Shown piece by piece: positions 48,610 through 61,567 of a stretch of DNA of 64,000 nt (the first letter of the stretch is position 1; every line of letters starts with the position of its first letter). The notes below the pieces were generated by a model, which ran no database searches, had not been told where the DNA came from, and was given only the letters and a program-made list of their open reading frames with translations. Source of the DNA: Ascaris suum (lineage: Eukaryota; Nematoda; Chromadorea; Rhabditida; Ascarididae); contig CM024170.1 in the NCBI GenBank assembly GCA_013433145.1, forward strand, positions 4,297,459-4,361,458. The letters are read 5' to 3'. Both the position numbers and the translations under genes were made by a program.

Positions 48610-49310
48610 TCATTATCACGCACTCGACAAGTCCAGCTGCAGCACACTGTTCGTTGATAGAATCCGCTTACCTTGAATTTTGCTCGGTTGGCAGTGCTGT
48701 TTGGGATCACTTTAGCCCATGATTGAACGGCTGGAACCTTCGAACGGGAGGCTGTGGAAATTGGAAAGGGTAGAGGGAGGGCGAGCAAACAAACCAAGGG
48801 AGAACTGTACAGCGTCTTTCAGCAAGTGAACGGGTCGGGTGAGAAATTTAACCGGTGGATGCACAAGAGAACTGTAAAGCCACTTTCTTTTTGTCCTCAT
48901 CTGGGCACAGAGTATACGCATAACGTCGAAATGGAATCTGCACCCAGGGATACCACGTTGATGTCAGACCAGTTGTGAAGACCGGATCCCGGCGAAAATG
49001 CCGGCAAACGATTTGCTGAAGCCAGTTATCCCACAGTGGAACGATTTGACCGAGGGGGATACCAAAAAGATATCAGGAAAGGAAAATGCGCAAACCGTTC
49101 GTCGGTCAATGCTTACAGAGAACGTGGCACCATGTCGCATCAAGCGTTCTTTGCTGTGTTTGCCAGAAAAGTATTGGAATTTCAATGGTGCGCTTACAAC
49201 TACATCTATGCAGTTGGATCATTTCTGCATCGTATTACGGCGAAATTCATCACATCAGTTTGGAATAGATTTGGCTGCACACAACTGTTACCTGCATTTT
49301 GATATTTGAT
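48610..49310. other. GC-richer unassigned segment with overlapping frames
   Basis: This 700-bp segment is clearly richer in G+C than its surroundings and has frames open in several phases, including plus-strand 48998-49309 (begins MPANDLLKPVIPQWNDL, 103 codons) and 49036-49302. None matches a family I know. There are no convincing splice signals at the edges. It may be a decayed gene or repeat remnant. Confidence 0.25.
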
Positions 49311-50197
49311 AGGTAAATAGGATTATTTTTAGCGTTGATGATGTGATCGGTATTTTCCAATTATACGCAACGAACTGACAATTTAGAGGAGATTACATGT
49401 TATGACAGTTATAATAAGTATTTAAATTAAAAGAAAAAATATTTCATTTATTTCTACTTGCCTCCTCGTTCCGCAGAAATGATGCAGACAAAAGAGGACG
49501 GCTTTTGTTATTGTTTTTGATTCTTAACGATCATTTCTTCATGTAATAGTTCATATATTCTCGTCACTGCTTTCATCCTTCTCTCGGCCCAACAGGTGGA
49601 GTTGGTTCATGAAACAGAGGTGTTTTTCATTCTGTTGTTGTTAATAAGCGTTCGCATTTATATAATTTCCAACATATGAAAGATTTATTGTTAAACATCT
49701 TTGTGGATGTAACGTCTTTTAAGGGGATTTTCGTGGCTATAATTTTCACCTTCTATTCTTTCAGCCTTTTTCTCATACCAATAGTACAACCCAACGTCGA
49801 ATGTTGCGCATTGTTTCAGTAAGCCGAAAAGCTTTGTTTATTTGCAAATGAATTAAGTACTTATCAGTATTTATCGAAACTGATATTAACCTTTTTTTTC
49901 AGTGAGCATCAACAGTTTATAATCATAATAAACTTTATTTCCACCGTTCTTTACATCTTCGAACCTGAATTAGCATTCAATTTTGATACTAATCTAAGTT
50001 TTCATTTAAGCAAAGTATTCTTCATAACAAAAAATATTGCCATTCCATTTCGTCTTTAATTAATGCTTTTATTATTTTCAAGTAATTCAGGGATTTCCGG
50101 ATATAAATAGTAAAGATCCGATAATATACAAACAATGCGACATCGATATTTTTCATTGCAATTCCTCTTTACTTTTTTATTACTTTTATTTCTTCAG

Positions 50198-50284
50198 CGC
50201 AGAAAGTGAATCAAGATTATTGCGTAGTGAATAATGCTGACGTAAAAAATTTTTGCTTCAAAATCCCGAATATCAACACTAATA
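50198..50284 (+). other. Weak candidate exon with Cys residues
   Basis: TTTTATTTCTTCAG precedes and A/GTGAGTG follows an 87-bp segment open in one phase (QKVNQDYCVVNNADVKNF, then CFKIPNINTN). The T-rich sequence before it would read as hydrophobic residues in the same frame but has no ATG. A second acceptor-led piece at 51082-51159 (PRIVGNATVLYNCSYRL, then a stop) is close but its phase does not match. Not a supported gene. Confidence 0.15.
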
Positions 50285-52686
50285 GTGAGTGAAATTTATG
50301 CTCTTTTTTGCCGTCTGGAAGTTGATCACAATCACAGTCGTATTTAATGGTCGATCACTCAATGAGCTCTTGAAGAATGTCGATATTGATTTGCTTGACA
50401 AGAACTCTTAATCACGTTCTATCAGTGCAGGTGTTAAATAAACACTCTTAACCATTGCAGGTATTTAATTTATTGTTGTTTCCTATCGATAACGGTTTCA
50501 ACTGTACTTTGTTACGGTAACCAATTATTACAGTTTTCGTCCAGTTTATTACCTTGCGGCTATTTTATTTTTTATATAAGCACTGCATTTCTTATGAATT
50601 CATTTATGAGGCTTACCTGTAAAGCTTACCTGTAAACCTTGCTTGTAAAATTCACACATACATTACGAGGAATTTGAAACCTTTTTTAAGCATTCTTAAT
50701 GCATTAGTTTTCCCCACGAAAATATTCCTCAGCATTTGCGAGAGTTAATCCGAAAGCTTTCAATTAAGCAAATCTCAACGCTTATTTCCATTTTGACAAA
50801 TATTTATGCAGCTAGCTAAAATAACGTAGTGCAAGATTACTTCAATGAATTTAACCGTCTAGTTTTTATTCAACACTAGAATAGATGATCTTCATATTTG
50901 TAAGCAAAGAGAGGATTATTCATCTTTGCAGAAAAAAAATCCCTATTGCTTTGCTAATAAATAACAACGATTTTTTCTCCTATTTCACCGTTTGTCTTTT
51001 CTCTCCTTAGCAAAATTTGATGACAATCATTGCATTCATTTAAATTATTGAAAGCAGTCTCTTACATTCAATTTTTTTCAGCCTAGAATTGTTGGAAATG
51101 CAACGGTTTTATACAATTGTAGTTATCGCTTACGAATCAAACTTATCGTAGTCGAATAAATAGAATGCTGTTATTGTTAATGTATGCGACTTTAAACGCA
51201 AAATATGCTAATGTCGACTCTTTCGTTTAAGCGCTTTTGGAGATTTTTTTCGCGAAACGCGTTATTGCTCATAATGTATACCTTTCCTTCTGCTCACATG
51301 CCCATCTGCATAATATCTCTAAAATGAAAAACATTGAAGCTAGAGTCATATTTGATGGGAGCAATGCCAACTCTTCTTTTAAGTTGCAAAGAATTCATGC
51401 GAAAGAAACTTGTTTTTGCAATCTGCAAGATCGCAAGTTTCAACAATCGTTTTGCAAAAAACGAATTTTTTGTGGAATATTTACATCAGCAATCGAATCA
51501 GCTAAAACTTATCAATGCATCACTCGTCATGTTTCATTTTTTTTGTTGGTGAGATACGGTTGTCTTGGTGAATGCAACACAAAAAACGCATGTAATGCTT
51601 CAAGCTTCTGGCATCATTTTGTTGGTGAGATCTCTTAACGATATGTTGATCCATTATCCATAGGCTGCAAGGAACTCTTACGGGTGCAAAATCCCCTCCC
51701 CCTGCCCGATCCTCCCCCTAAAAATCGATTCTCGGCGGTCTATTTGAGCGATGTGAACCAAATTCGCAGCGAAATCATCAATCAGAATGCGCGGCAAGTG
51801 CGATTCTTTGGTGTCTAATAGTGCAAAAATTCGAGTGTGCCATTAAGAAAGATTTGCAAAGCAGCAAAATATTGTGCTTCCACGAAGCTTATGTAGTGAG
51901 CACATTTTACTGATTCGACTATTAAAAAGCCCTAATTTTCATAGATTAGAAGTGTAACTGTACAGGTGATATAGGTAGAAAGCTGTACCTTGTACAAATA
52001 TGACGAATGAATGGATGCAAATTGCAAGGACGCGCCGTTTGCCCAAAAAGAGGTGCGTTTAATTTTAACGTGTTATTCATCCTTTTAAGAACCTTCCTAA
52101 AGGCAGCAAATGGTATCCATTTTTTTCACTCAGCAATGAAAAGCAGAGAGGTTTTCTTCTTCCTTTGATTTTCATCACTCAAGGAAAAACACTAAAAAAC
52201 AGAACAAAAAAACGTAATTTTCTAGTCTTTTATTATTAACTTGCTGAATACATAGCAAAGAAATGTACTAAAATGAGGAAGCACATAACAAATAAGAGCG
52301 TTGAAACGAGAGAACATTCATATGCACATGAAATTTTCACTGGCAAGTAAACAAATTATGCGTAGAGGATTCAAGCGAACTTAAGTGATACAAGTTCTCT
52401 GGATTATTAATAACCTCTCATATTGCACCGTTACCATTCAAATGATTAATTTCATTGAATTGAATTTAATGTAGTGAATTTGAAGATGTAAATTCCTTCA
52501 CTTTTTCTCATCCAAATCTTCAAAATGTGATATTCTTGCATCCCATTAAATTTAATAACAAGATGGAACGACATCAAATTGGGGTTGCTTTTTTTCTAAA
52601 GCGTCAAATTGAAACTAGAGGTCAATTATGGTCGACCAGTCGAATGGTAATGGCATGACATGGAAGCGGTGCCTTGTTGGGCATAT

Positions 52687-55600
52687 TCATATTCTCTTAC
52701 AAATGTAATGTCTTCCGGCCATGCAGAACGAATCAATCCACATTCCATCTGGGCCCATTTCAGCACAATTCTCGTTGTAATCCGCATTATCTGGTTGGCC
52801 TGAAACTTGATTTTTTTTTCTTCAGTCACAATTCTCGCCAGTGAAAGACCTACCCTCACAGCTGCAGTTGAACCAGACTTCAGGTCATGCTTTCCTGACT
52901 AATTATTGTAGTCGCTAGGCGCCTTCAGGTCGACGCTCTCTCTGAAGCAAGCCTATATGTCGCCCACTGTTGCTTTGGTGGTGTTATACGTCATTCATGA
53001 CGATGGCATTAGGTCGAAAAGTTGACTAACGGCACACTCTTGCGCTCAAATTCTCAGTAGAACGAGCACCTCTAACTACGAAAATGATGTCATACTTTTT
53101 ACTGAAGAGGATTCTTTTCATTATTTGAATATGTTAGACGTGAAAATTGCTGAAATGACGGAACTTCTAATAGGAACTAATAAAGATGCAGATGCACTCA
53201 CCTTTCTTCCAGTTCTTGAACCTAAAGCTGCTACGATCCGACCAAACGTATTTGTTTTCTTTTTGTATATCATTGAGACCAATCCATGCGAACCATTTGT
53301 GAATATCTGAAAGCTTTTGACATTTCATTCGTTGCAGTGTGGAGTTCTCCTTCAAAGAAGATTTCAGTCTCTGGTGGACAATCAGCGATTTCTTAACTGT
53401 GAAAGCCGTATTTCCAGGTGGTCGAAGATTCTCGATCTAAGTTTCTTGAGGACAAATGAAAACTCAAAAACGTTCTATTCAGTGCATTCAATTCAGTTAT
53501 ATAAATCGAACATATTTCAGCAATCGCAAAATGACGCTTTTCCTTCAACGACATTCTCGTTTGGCGCGTTCGCCTCGCTTACTTGAACGAATTTACTTCA
53601 CTTTGAATCAGAAACGAAAATGAGCTTTTGTCATGGTGCATGATGAAAAAACTGTTTAAGTTGGTGTTGAGCGTCGGCCTCCCAATCCATTTCGAGGTCA
53701 CCGAGTCGCGGAAGGACTCCTGAAAACAGCTCGGAGCCTCTCAAAATTCAAAACCCCGAAAGTTCAGAGCCCCGGATGCTAACAATAGTTGCAATATGCT
53801 GCAAAATCTCATCAAACATTGGGAAAAACCCAATTTTACACCACGACCCCCAACAGCACCAAAAAGGACAAATGAAAATGCCAGCTCACTGCGCAAATAC
53901 GAAGTCGCATGGTAATTCCAATCTTTCTTAGCCGTTCATGCTTGTGCGACAATTGCTTTTCATCGAAGCTATCATATGAAAAGCAGGTTTTCATTGTGAG
54001 AATATGATTGCTGGCATCTAAGTGTGTACCTACATATGAATGCATGTACTTATGTGTATGTTGATTTATGTGCTTGTGTCTATGCGCTAGTTTCAGCTCG
54101 CAAACTAGCAAGCTTAATTATAGCCACCTCACAAAAAAATTAATATATGCATTATAATACCACTTTTCAAAAAATTTTAACTTCTGCGCCCACTATAAAA
54201 GGCCTCATACTTGTATACAAAATTTATAATTTTCCTCTGCAGTTTCACTCGAAAAGTGTAAACCGACTATGAAACATCGCAAATTTTTAGTCTTGATAGA
54301 AGTAGCGCGTTTGGCCTCACTCTTAGCACAATCTGTGAGGTTCTCGACACATAAAGAATACCTTCCTTAATACGTGCCATTTCCGCTTGATATTTGGAAT
54401 GAACGTTGTTGTATGTTGATTTCAACGTTTTGTAACGTTTTAAATTAAGAGATGATAATTAAATGGAGAAAAAAGTGATATATGAGAATAAACCTCGGAG
54501 GAATCTGTTTTCAGCAGCGTCCGCAATACTAGCCAAATGTCCTCCCCACTTCTCGCATTGTTCTTCAGCACTGTACCATGACTCTTTATCGTCAACATAA
54601 ATGTACTCCGCTTTGCCGAAACGATAGATACGTTTAGTCATGAACCGAATTGTTTTCTAAAAGCAAACACTCATATGATCTTTGATCATATACTTTCATC
54701 AGGGAGATAATATCAACGGCTGCGTACAAATTTAATTTGCTAAGATTTACATAATTGTTTCCTAAGGAATTTTTCACCGGATTTCCTATTCATTTCATGT
54801 ATTCTGCTTATTTTGTAGCCTTTTGAGATATCAAACTACGAAAATACTCATATATCAATCACAGAAAGAAATTTTAAAAAACAACAAGTTCATCGTCCTC
54901 AAAGAAATTATTCAAGATAATCAATGGAAATGCTAGCCCACACTGTTTCATTTTCATAGTTCTTGATATAACTGAATGCGAATGAGAGAAACTCCAAAAC
55001 GGATAAAATGTGATTTTTTTTTAGGTGGAAATATTGTTTTATTTCGAGAGAAATAATCACTTAAGAATCAATGGAAAATGTCCAATAATTTTCTCGAATA
55101 TGTGAAAGAAATATTTGCCAAATTTTCCGTTCGTTTGAATTTCTTTCTCGTCAAACAATCAAAGTGCTATGTCATCCGATTCGCCAGATGTGATTTGTCT
55201 TAATCGAATTTTTTCCGTTGATCTCATTTTTTTTCAATCAGGTCGTATTGTATAGAAGAGAATTTTTTGAGGTTTGAAAAAAATGCAGTCACAAATTACA
55301 AACCCATGGGGTTGTGATGATGATGGATTGTGTAGACAATTTCAATTATTCAATCTTCGTTATTAGAAATGCACAAGTTACTAAGAGTATATTCTAAGAT
55401 TTAAGAGTTAGTTAATAAATGAAAAAAAAAAGCTTATAAGATAGCTAAAAAGATAGACGGTCAAGAACATTGACATTATAATCAGGTATTTGATATAAGA
55501 AGATTGCCGTACAACTTAAGCTCTAAGTTAAAAGAGGATCTGTGAAGAGCAAATGATGATAGAATACAAATACTCAATGAATTTATAGACAGTCTTTTTC

Positions 55601-57739
55601 TGATTAAATTCACTCAGTTTTACTCTTCGGTTTTACTTTATAAAAAACCTCCTATTAATAAAGTTCCATATTAAAATTTCCCTTATTTTACGGTTAGAAA
55701 ATTATAACCCTTAAGGCTGACTATAAAAAGCGAACTAAAAAGCACTCTCACGTTTAGTTTCCTCATTTCGTTTTCGGCTTCCCATTTAATTCCTTCGATT
55801 TTACTGTTGCAAGTCTCTTCTACTGTTCTCAGTTGAGCATCCACTCGCGACTCGAGATCATGAATTTTTTGTATCGTTTCTTTTAATAAAGCAGATCGAA
55901 TTTCTTCGAAGTATATCGATTGAGTGGTTAGGGGTGCTGAAAATAAAAGTGATTATTGCGATAGCAACTTTTATAAAGTAAAATTGAAGAGTTTTTTTCC
56001 TTCTTTATTTCAAAATCGTAATAAAATTACATCTGAGGGGAAATTTCAATTGATTATAGTTGATTAGTTCTAGAAGAGCATTATCGCTTCAATTTCATTC
56101 GTGGAATTCATAAATTTGTAATAACGCATTAAAATTTTTTTAGTGGATGAGCTATAAACATTTCCAATGCGAATGGAGTGCAGATTGATTGTTTTTTTAC
56201 GCGTTTTGCAATGGGGAATTTTTGCAGAAGAAAATCGCATGCGAATCTGTGAACTCCATTAGAAAAATTGGCTAAATTTTTAGATCCATCAGTAAATGTG
56301 TGAAGTTTTCTCGCAGGAAATTCACTAGGCGCGGAATAAATAGGTGATCTTCAGAAATCCGTTGCTGGGTTTGTTACGTCCGGAAAATTCGTTATTTGTT
56401 TTCTATGTTATAATCGCTGTAACAATCGCCAGCCGACTGGCGTGATATCTGGTCGAAAGATCAATCGCATAAATTTGGGCAGCCCTCACTGCAGAATTGA
56501 AGATGTCAGGGAATTCCTTCATGTTTTTTTTTTTGAGGCGAGGCAGGAGAGAGGGGAAGAGGAAATTCAGGTATGAGTACAGTGACGCATACCATGACTT
56601 TGTAGAAATATAGAGCTTAAATTTTCGATGCGTTGGATGGGTGTATTCAACCCGACCGCTTAAGTGCTCTGTGAAAAGAATAAGACAATAATTATGTAGG
56701 CTATTTTGCGTATAAATTTCTTGTTAATAGTTGTGACGCATTATTCTTATCGGTCATAAGATAAATTATACAAAAGCACCACTAAATTTACTACTTTCAA
56801 CTATGAATTCATTTAGTTTACTCGCTTTTCGTTCGCTTCTGATAGCGATAAAATGGACGCTCGTGTATCCTTTTTACTGCTAATTGCAACAGTATCGAGG
56901 ATTAAATTGATTACCTGAAGTGGTTGTAGTAGTCGTACTCGTGCTACTAGTTGTCGTGCTAGTTGACGTAGTGGGAGATGTGGTTGTTGGAGTGGTTGTC
57001 GACGTCACTTCGATATAGCCATCGATTTGCGCCATTTGAGCTCGTATTTTGGAATACTCTGGTAGCTCATAATAATTTCCCATGTGTTTGAAACCGCTTC
57101 TTACATCTTAATTAGACAAAGTGGTTAAAAATGGTTATAGGTCAGATGCAAAAAATGCACTGTGGAAATGAGGTTCGTGAGGATTCTTGTAAAGTGACCA
57201 ATGGTGTTGGTAGATTTGTCTCAGCATCCGGGGACTGAAACTCGATGAAATGCAGCTTGGGACCTAACGACCTAAGGTCCTTAGACCTTACTAATGACCT
57301 AAGGATCTAAGTATAAACTTCCAATACTGGAACCTGCGCATGACCTCAGCATGATGATCCTCTCGGTTAAAAAAAAGAAGTCAAGTGCATGAAATAATAA
57401 CTGCAAATGATTACATTTTGCCGATTCTTAACAACAATGAATTAAGAAATGAGCACTTAATGGATCTGAAATACAAGTTTTGACACTTCAATCTGATAGG
57501 TTCGTGAAAAAAATGATCTTTGACCCTTGATCAACTGTGAGATGCGAGATTGGAATCTAATCGTTGGCAGACGTACCATGTGGGAATAACATATTGCTAT
57601 GCTGGTAGCATTTATTTAGCAGATTCCTGAGACAACGAATTTCGGCTGCCCAATTGAGACCGTATTCCGAGCAAACTGGATGCCGTGAAATTGCAGCCGC
57701 ACACGGTATGAGCAACAGCAACAAACCAGTAATGCGCAT
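52687..57739 (-). CDS. Secreted C-type lectin with Thr-rich linker and coiled coil
   Basis: Six exons: 57577-57739, 56915-57106, 55752-55936, 54494-54656, 53202-53306, 52687-52799; 306 residues, all junctions in phase. Residues 1-16 (MRITGLLLLLIPCAAA) form a signal peptide. Residues about 88-118 are almost all Thr/Ser/Pro, a likely O-glycosylated spacer. Residues 125-180 (EIRSALLKETIQKIHDLESR and on) are charged and heptad-like, a probable oligomerising stalk. The CTLD spans about 187-306: SWYSAEEQCEKWGGHLASI, FAWIGLND, FKNW, QPDN, and MWIDSFC to HYICKRI. Cys214/303 and 281/295 are the two conserved disulfides. QPD at 271-273 is the galactose-type Ca2+ site; the usual WND is WID here. Likely a secreted clec-family protein of surface or defence function; sugar specificity is inferred. 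Confidence 0.92.
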
Positions 57740-60700
57740 TCTCTACCTTAAATAGTTAGAGCGCACAGTTCAATGAGATGTAATTAAGAACGATATTTAT
57801 AATAAGAGAGAGCGAGGAAAATTTTTTAAAACGAAAAGCGGCGTACCACAAGGGACCACATGGGCTCGTTCATTCTCAGATGAGACGCTTCGAATGCCGA
57901 CCCTCAAAAATTCTCCATAAAGTCGCAGGAATATGATAAAGCTGCATGAGGTATTATATGAGGACTAGAATTACTAAAGGTAAACATGACACAGAAACAT
58001 TATTTCAAGAACAACAATTTATTGCGACAGAGGATACTTGAATATATAAAGGATGCTATCTGAAAGTCCGACCGAATCCGTGATACGCCGAGGCTGGGCA
58101 AAATACTCTGCGAAAACGCTCACCCATATGCAGTGGAAAAAGCATGAGGGCGTGGTAGAATTATAATTTTAATGCTGGATTTGGGAAAACTTCAGACTGT
58201 TCTGGAGCACGCTGTCTTTTAAGCAGCATTATTTTAAAGGGAAAATACGTTCAAGAATAGGAACGTGCGAAAATAGCTGCTATCTACACAGATAACAACG
58301 ATGCCAAATTAACAGTGCATATCTCAAATGCCCAATGTGTTGAAATTTTTTGAACTTTGTGCTGACGCACAACTTCACACTGCAATTGAGCCGGAAATTT
58401 CACGTTTTCACTATGCTTTACGTTTTTCCAATATGGCTCATTCGATCGTAATTATGGAGGAAATCAATCTCATAAAAGAAAAATGTTATGCAGCATACGT
58501 CGTTAGATTTGTTATTTACAACAAAAAATTTCAAATGGACTCAAATACTCTCAGCTTATTAAGCATCTGTGAAAACCTGCTTAAGCCATGTGGTACGCGA
58601 ATAAAACTCATCGTTGGTGGGCTCGGATATTGTGCCGTTTCCCCCATCTTTCTCTCTATTTGCCTGTGATCTTTTTGGTCTCGAAAACATTCTGTTCGCT
58701 AAGTGATTAGTATAGACAGACAATTTGCAATTTGTAACCACTCTCAATAGTTAAAAATAACAAAAAACGCCAAGAGACACATCGTTTGGTCATTATTAAA
58801 CAAACAGCAATTGGAAGTAACTTTGCAAGTCAGTGCAGCTAATTTCCGTATATTTTTGAATAGTACCATGATATGCTTTTACTTTCTTCAGAAATTCGAA
58901 ATTTAGATTAAATTTCATTTTGAGACATCGGAGTTTTTCGATACTGTTCTTTAGAATATTATTGTATAAAAGCAAATACATATTCAGGTGAGCAAGAAAG
59001 TGCAGTCGAGCAATGAAAGTGAAATGATTACCGGTTCAGGTAATCGAAGTATTACAGGGGCTACGAAGAACTTGATGAATTATGCTCAAATATGTACAGC
59101 TGCCACTTTCGAAATCTCAGCATTCCACCCGCTTGTTTCAAATTGCAGCACTGATTAAACAAAGCCACTTCCATACAAATACCTCATAGATGACAACACC
59201 TTGTTACACCCTCTTCCGCAAATCAAAATTTCCTGACCAAGTTTACCACCTTAAAAAACAAAATTGTAGCTCAATAAGAAGGAATGACTTTTCAGAAACA
59301 TAAAGAAGTTACTCTTAACAACCTCCTTATTTACCAGACATGTGTGAATAATGCGAACTGCTTCTCATTTTTCACTGTGCAACAAAGTGAGCTTCGTGAG
59401 TATCACTGCAACTTGCTTGTTCTAAAAGAACGCAGCACTGCAACAGTCACCTAACGCATCTTCCCCTCCCCCTCCCTCCATCCATTGCCAATCAATCCCC
59501 AAAAATTCCATGGCAGTTAGTCCAAACCAGTCACGTCATCGTGTCAGTCATACATACGGTTTTTGGATTTTGGCCGCAGCTGTTGTATCAAACGAATTGC
59601 GTTGCAATGCAAACGTACGCCAAGACTGCAACCTCTCAGAAAACGCTGATCACCTGCTATTCCATAATTCTATAGCATACATTATGTGAAAAAATATTGC
59701 GCTATTAAAACTATGTATTTTCCAGCCCTCCATCTCCCATAAGAGTCCACTCTCTCCGAATATCTGTCCCTCATCACGAGGGATTTTTAGAAAGCAACTC
59801 CTCTCTATCGGCGCACAGCCTATCGGCGTGAAAAGTCTTCCCACCCCGCAGATAATATAATTCATCGCATCAAATATCAGGTACCTCCCTCCTTCCCCGC
59901 ATTAGGGTACCTCTTTCGTGCACAAGTGTGAGTGAGGCTTTATGTTACGTGCGTTCCGCGAATTCAGCTAGCAGATTAATTGCTCGCCTAGCTGCTGAAA
60001 ATAAATAGACAAATAACAAGCAATCGGTTGTAGAATTTGCGCCGTAAATTTTACAGGACGTTTGAATGGCATTCATTCGTATAGAGCACAGTTCACCGGG
60101 AATCAAATTCGGTTTCGTCTGTGAATTTGTGACACAATCTCACCAGAATTTCATTGTCGCTATTTTTGTGGCTATTGGCTTAAAACTACTGCATTAATAG
60201 AGGCACATATTTTCATATGCAGATATGCCTAATATAAATATATTTATATAAAGCATGCATACATGCTTCATGCATGCTACTGTTTAATATCTACAAACAT
60301 ACAGGACATTTTGTGTGAAATTTTGAGAAAAATGCATAAAAAACGAAAATAATCCGTGAAAAATGATTTCGCTCATATCAAAATAAGAGTAGCCCCAGTG
60401 ACCATTCGGAATGTTCCTGGCAATTACTAGATGCCAGACTATTCAAAGAAGCACTTCTATATCCGTTATCCAATACTTATACCAAATGGTTATCGAAAAA
60501 AAGAATGTCAGTTTCTTTGATGAAAATTGCTGCAAAAGATCGTCACGCTCGAATATTTACAATTAACTGACTGACCGGTGCAATTCGAATTGCTGTATGA
60601 AATGTGGATAACCAACATTACACCGCTAAGATATCAACTACCACCTCAAGGATCGCATTACTTCAACGCTCGGCAAACAGGTTATTGCAAATATTCTCGT

Positions 60701-60951
60701 TGATCAACTTTCCATTCGTTGATAGCGCAACCTTCAGTTCGTACTAGAACAATGCTTGTTCTTCTCAGTTCATGTGGGATCATCCTATTTCTTTGTTATT
60801 CACAATTAAAGAGAATTATTATTCAATTTTTAATGCAAATATCTTTGTCCCTCATAAGAACATTTCTAGCAATTTCGACGCATAATAATCGGAAGATCCC
60901 GCATTTATCAATGCCACGAGTTAATATCTCTGAAACATGTAATTTTCAAAG
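57740..60951. other. Region upstream of the lectin gene, no recognised gene
   Basis: The lectin start is preceded on the minus strand by AACTATTTAAG, a possible trans-splice acceptor 9 nt before the ATG. The remaining 3.2 kb is A+T-rich, with one uninterrupted plus-strand frame at 58328-58669 (113 codons) that I do not recognise and which lacks coding character. A possible signal-peptide start (ATG at 60750, MLVLLSSCGIILFL) follows the acceptor AACCTTCAG and may belong to the next entry. Confidence 0.4.
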
Positions 60952-61567
60952 AAATCGGAAGAATGCAGCAACACAACGATGGTTGGTGAAATTTGCATCA
61001 GCTGCAAAGCTAATAAGCAAAAATGGAAGAGACATACAATGCTTTCTGCACATTGTACAAGCGGGAAAGCGCACCCGGGACGGTAATGCAATATTCGCTT
61101 TTCTTTTATGAATCAATTTGAATGTTGTGATATATAAAAATATTCGAGAAACATTGAAATACTGCCCGGATTGCTGTGTCGATTATTGTATAAACTCTCA
61201 TTTAAATGCATACGCACAGAAATGATACCAATACTCTTATGTAGTCACAAAACTGTTTGCAAAAATGCACGAAGGCAGAATGCAGTTAGCCACGCCTAGA
61301 ATCTATCCAGCAACACTTAGAATTCACTCAGCCGCACGTACTGTAGGATAGAATTGAGTCTTGCATTGCTTCGATTTGATACCCAACTCCGTAAGTTGGT
61401 CACTATCGAATGGAAGCAAACAAGCATCTGGCCTATTCAACGCTCTGCATCGATTTGCATAATTGTGCAGCAAGCGTACTTTGTGGCGCCACAAAAAGCT
61501 CTCCTACATCACACGTGCCTCCATTCATTCGTACCTCCGCTCTGTATCTAAAAAGTATCGTCAGTGA
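60952..61567 (+). CDS. Candidate partial gene, two exons, Cys/basic-rich secreted-like product
   Basis: Exon X (60952-61082) follows ATTTTCAAAG and is open as KSEECSNTTMVGEICISC, then KANKQKWKRHTMLSAHC, ending phase 2 at a GTAATG donor. Exon Y (61471-61567) follows AATTGTGCAG and in the matching phase reads KRTLWRHKKLSYITR, then SIHSYLRSVSKKYRQ and TGA. Both exons are G+C-richer than their flanks. The product has four cysteines, an N-glycosylation sequon (NTT) and many Lys/Arg, with GRKR at the junction like a prohormone cleavage site. A hydrophobic start at 60750-60791 with a donor GTTATT and acceptor TTTCTAG is near, but I could not join it in phase to exon X. Family unknown; could be chance. 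Confidence 0.3.

Larger units (their letters stand above)
43110..52686. other. Long intergenic stretch, no recognised gene
   Basis: About 9.6 kb between mxl-2 and the lectin gene. It has a polypurine tract, a GACA microsatellite, a GC-rich segment at 48610-49310 and two weak exon-like pieces near 50.2 and 51.1 kb (listed separately). The rest is A+T-rich with only short frames. I could not connect any of these into a gene. Confidence 0.5.

Noticed and set aside
51237..51638. 133-codon plus-strand frame
   Set aside because: It starts at TTG, is A+T-driven, has no splice context and no family resemblance; chance is likely in a window this size.
58328..58669. 113-codon plus-strand frame
   Set aside because: No signal, domain or splice context; composition equals the surrounding intergenic DNA.
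60719..61111. 130-codon uninterrupted plus frame as a single-exon gene
   Set aside because: Starts at TTG, and a different phase in its second half fits good splice signals and a Cys pattern; the uninterrupted frame was judged less likely.
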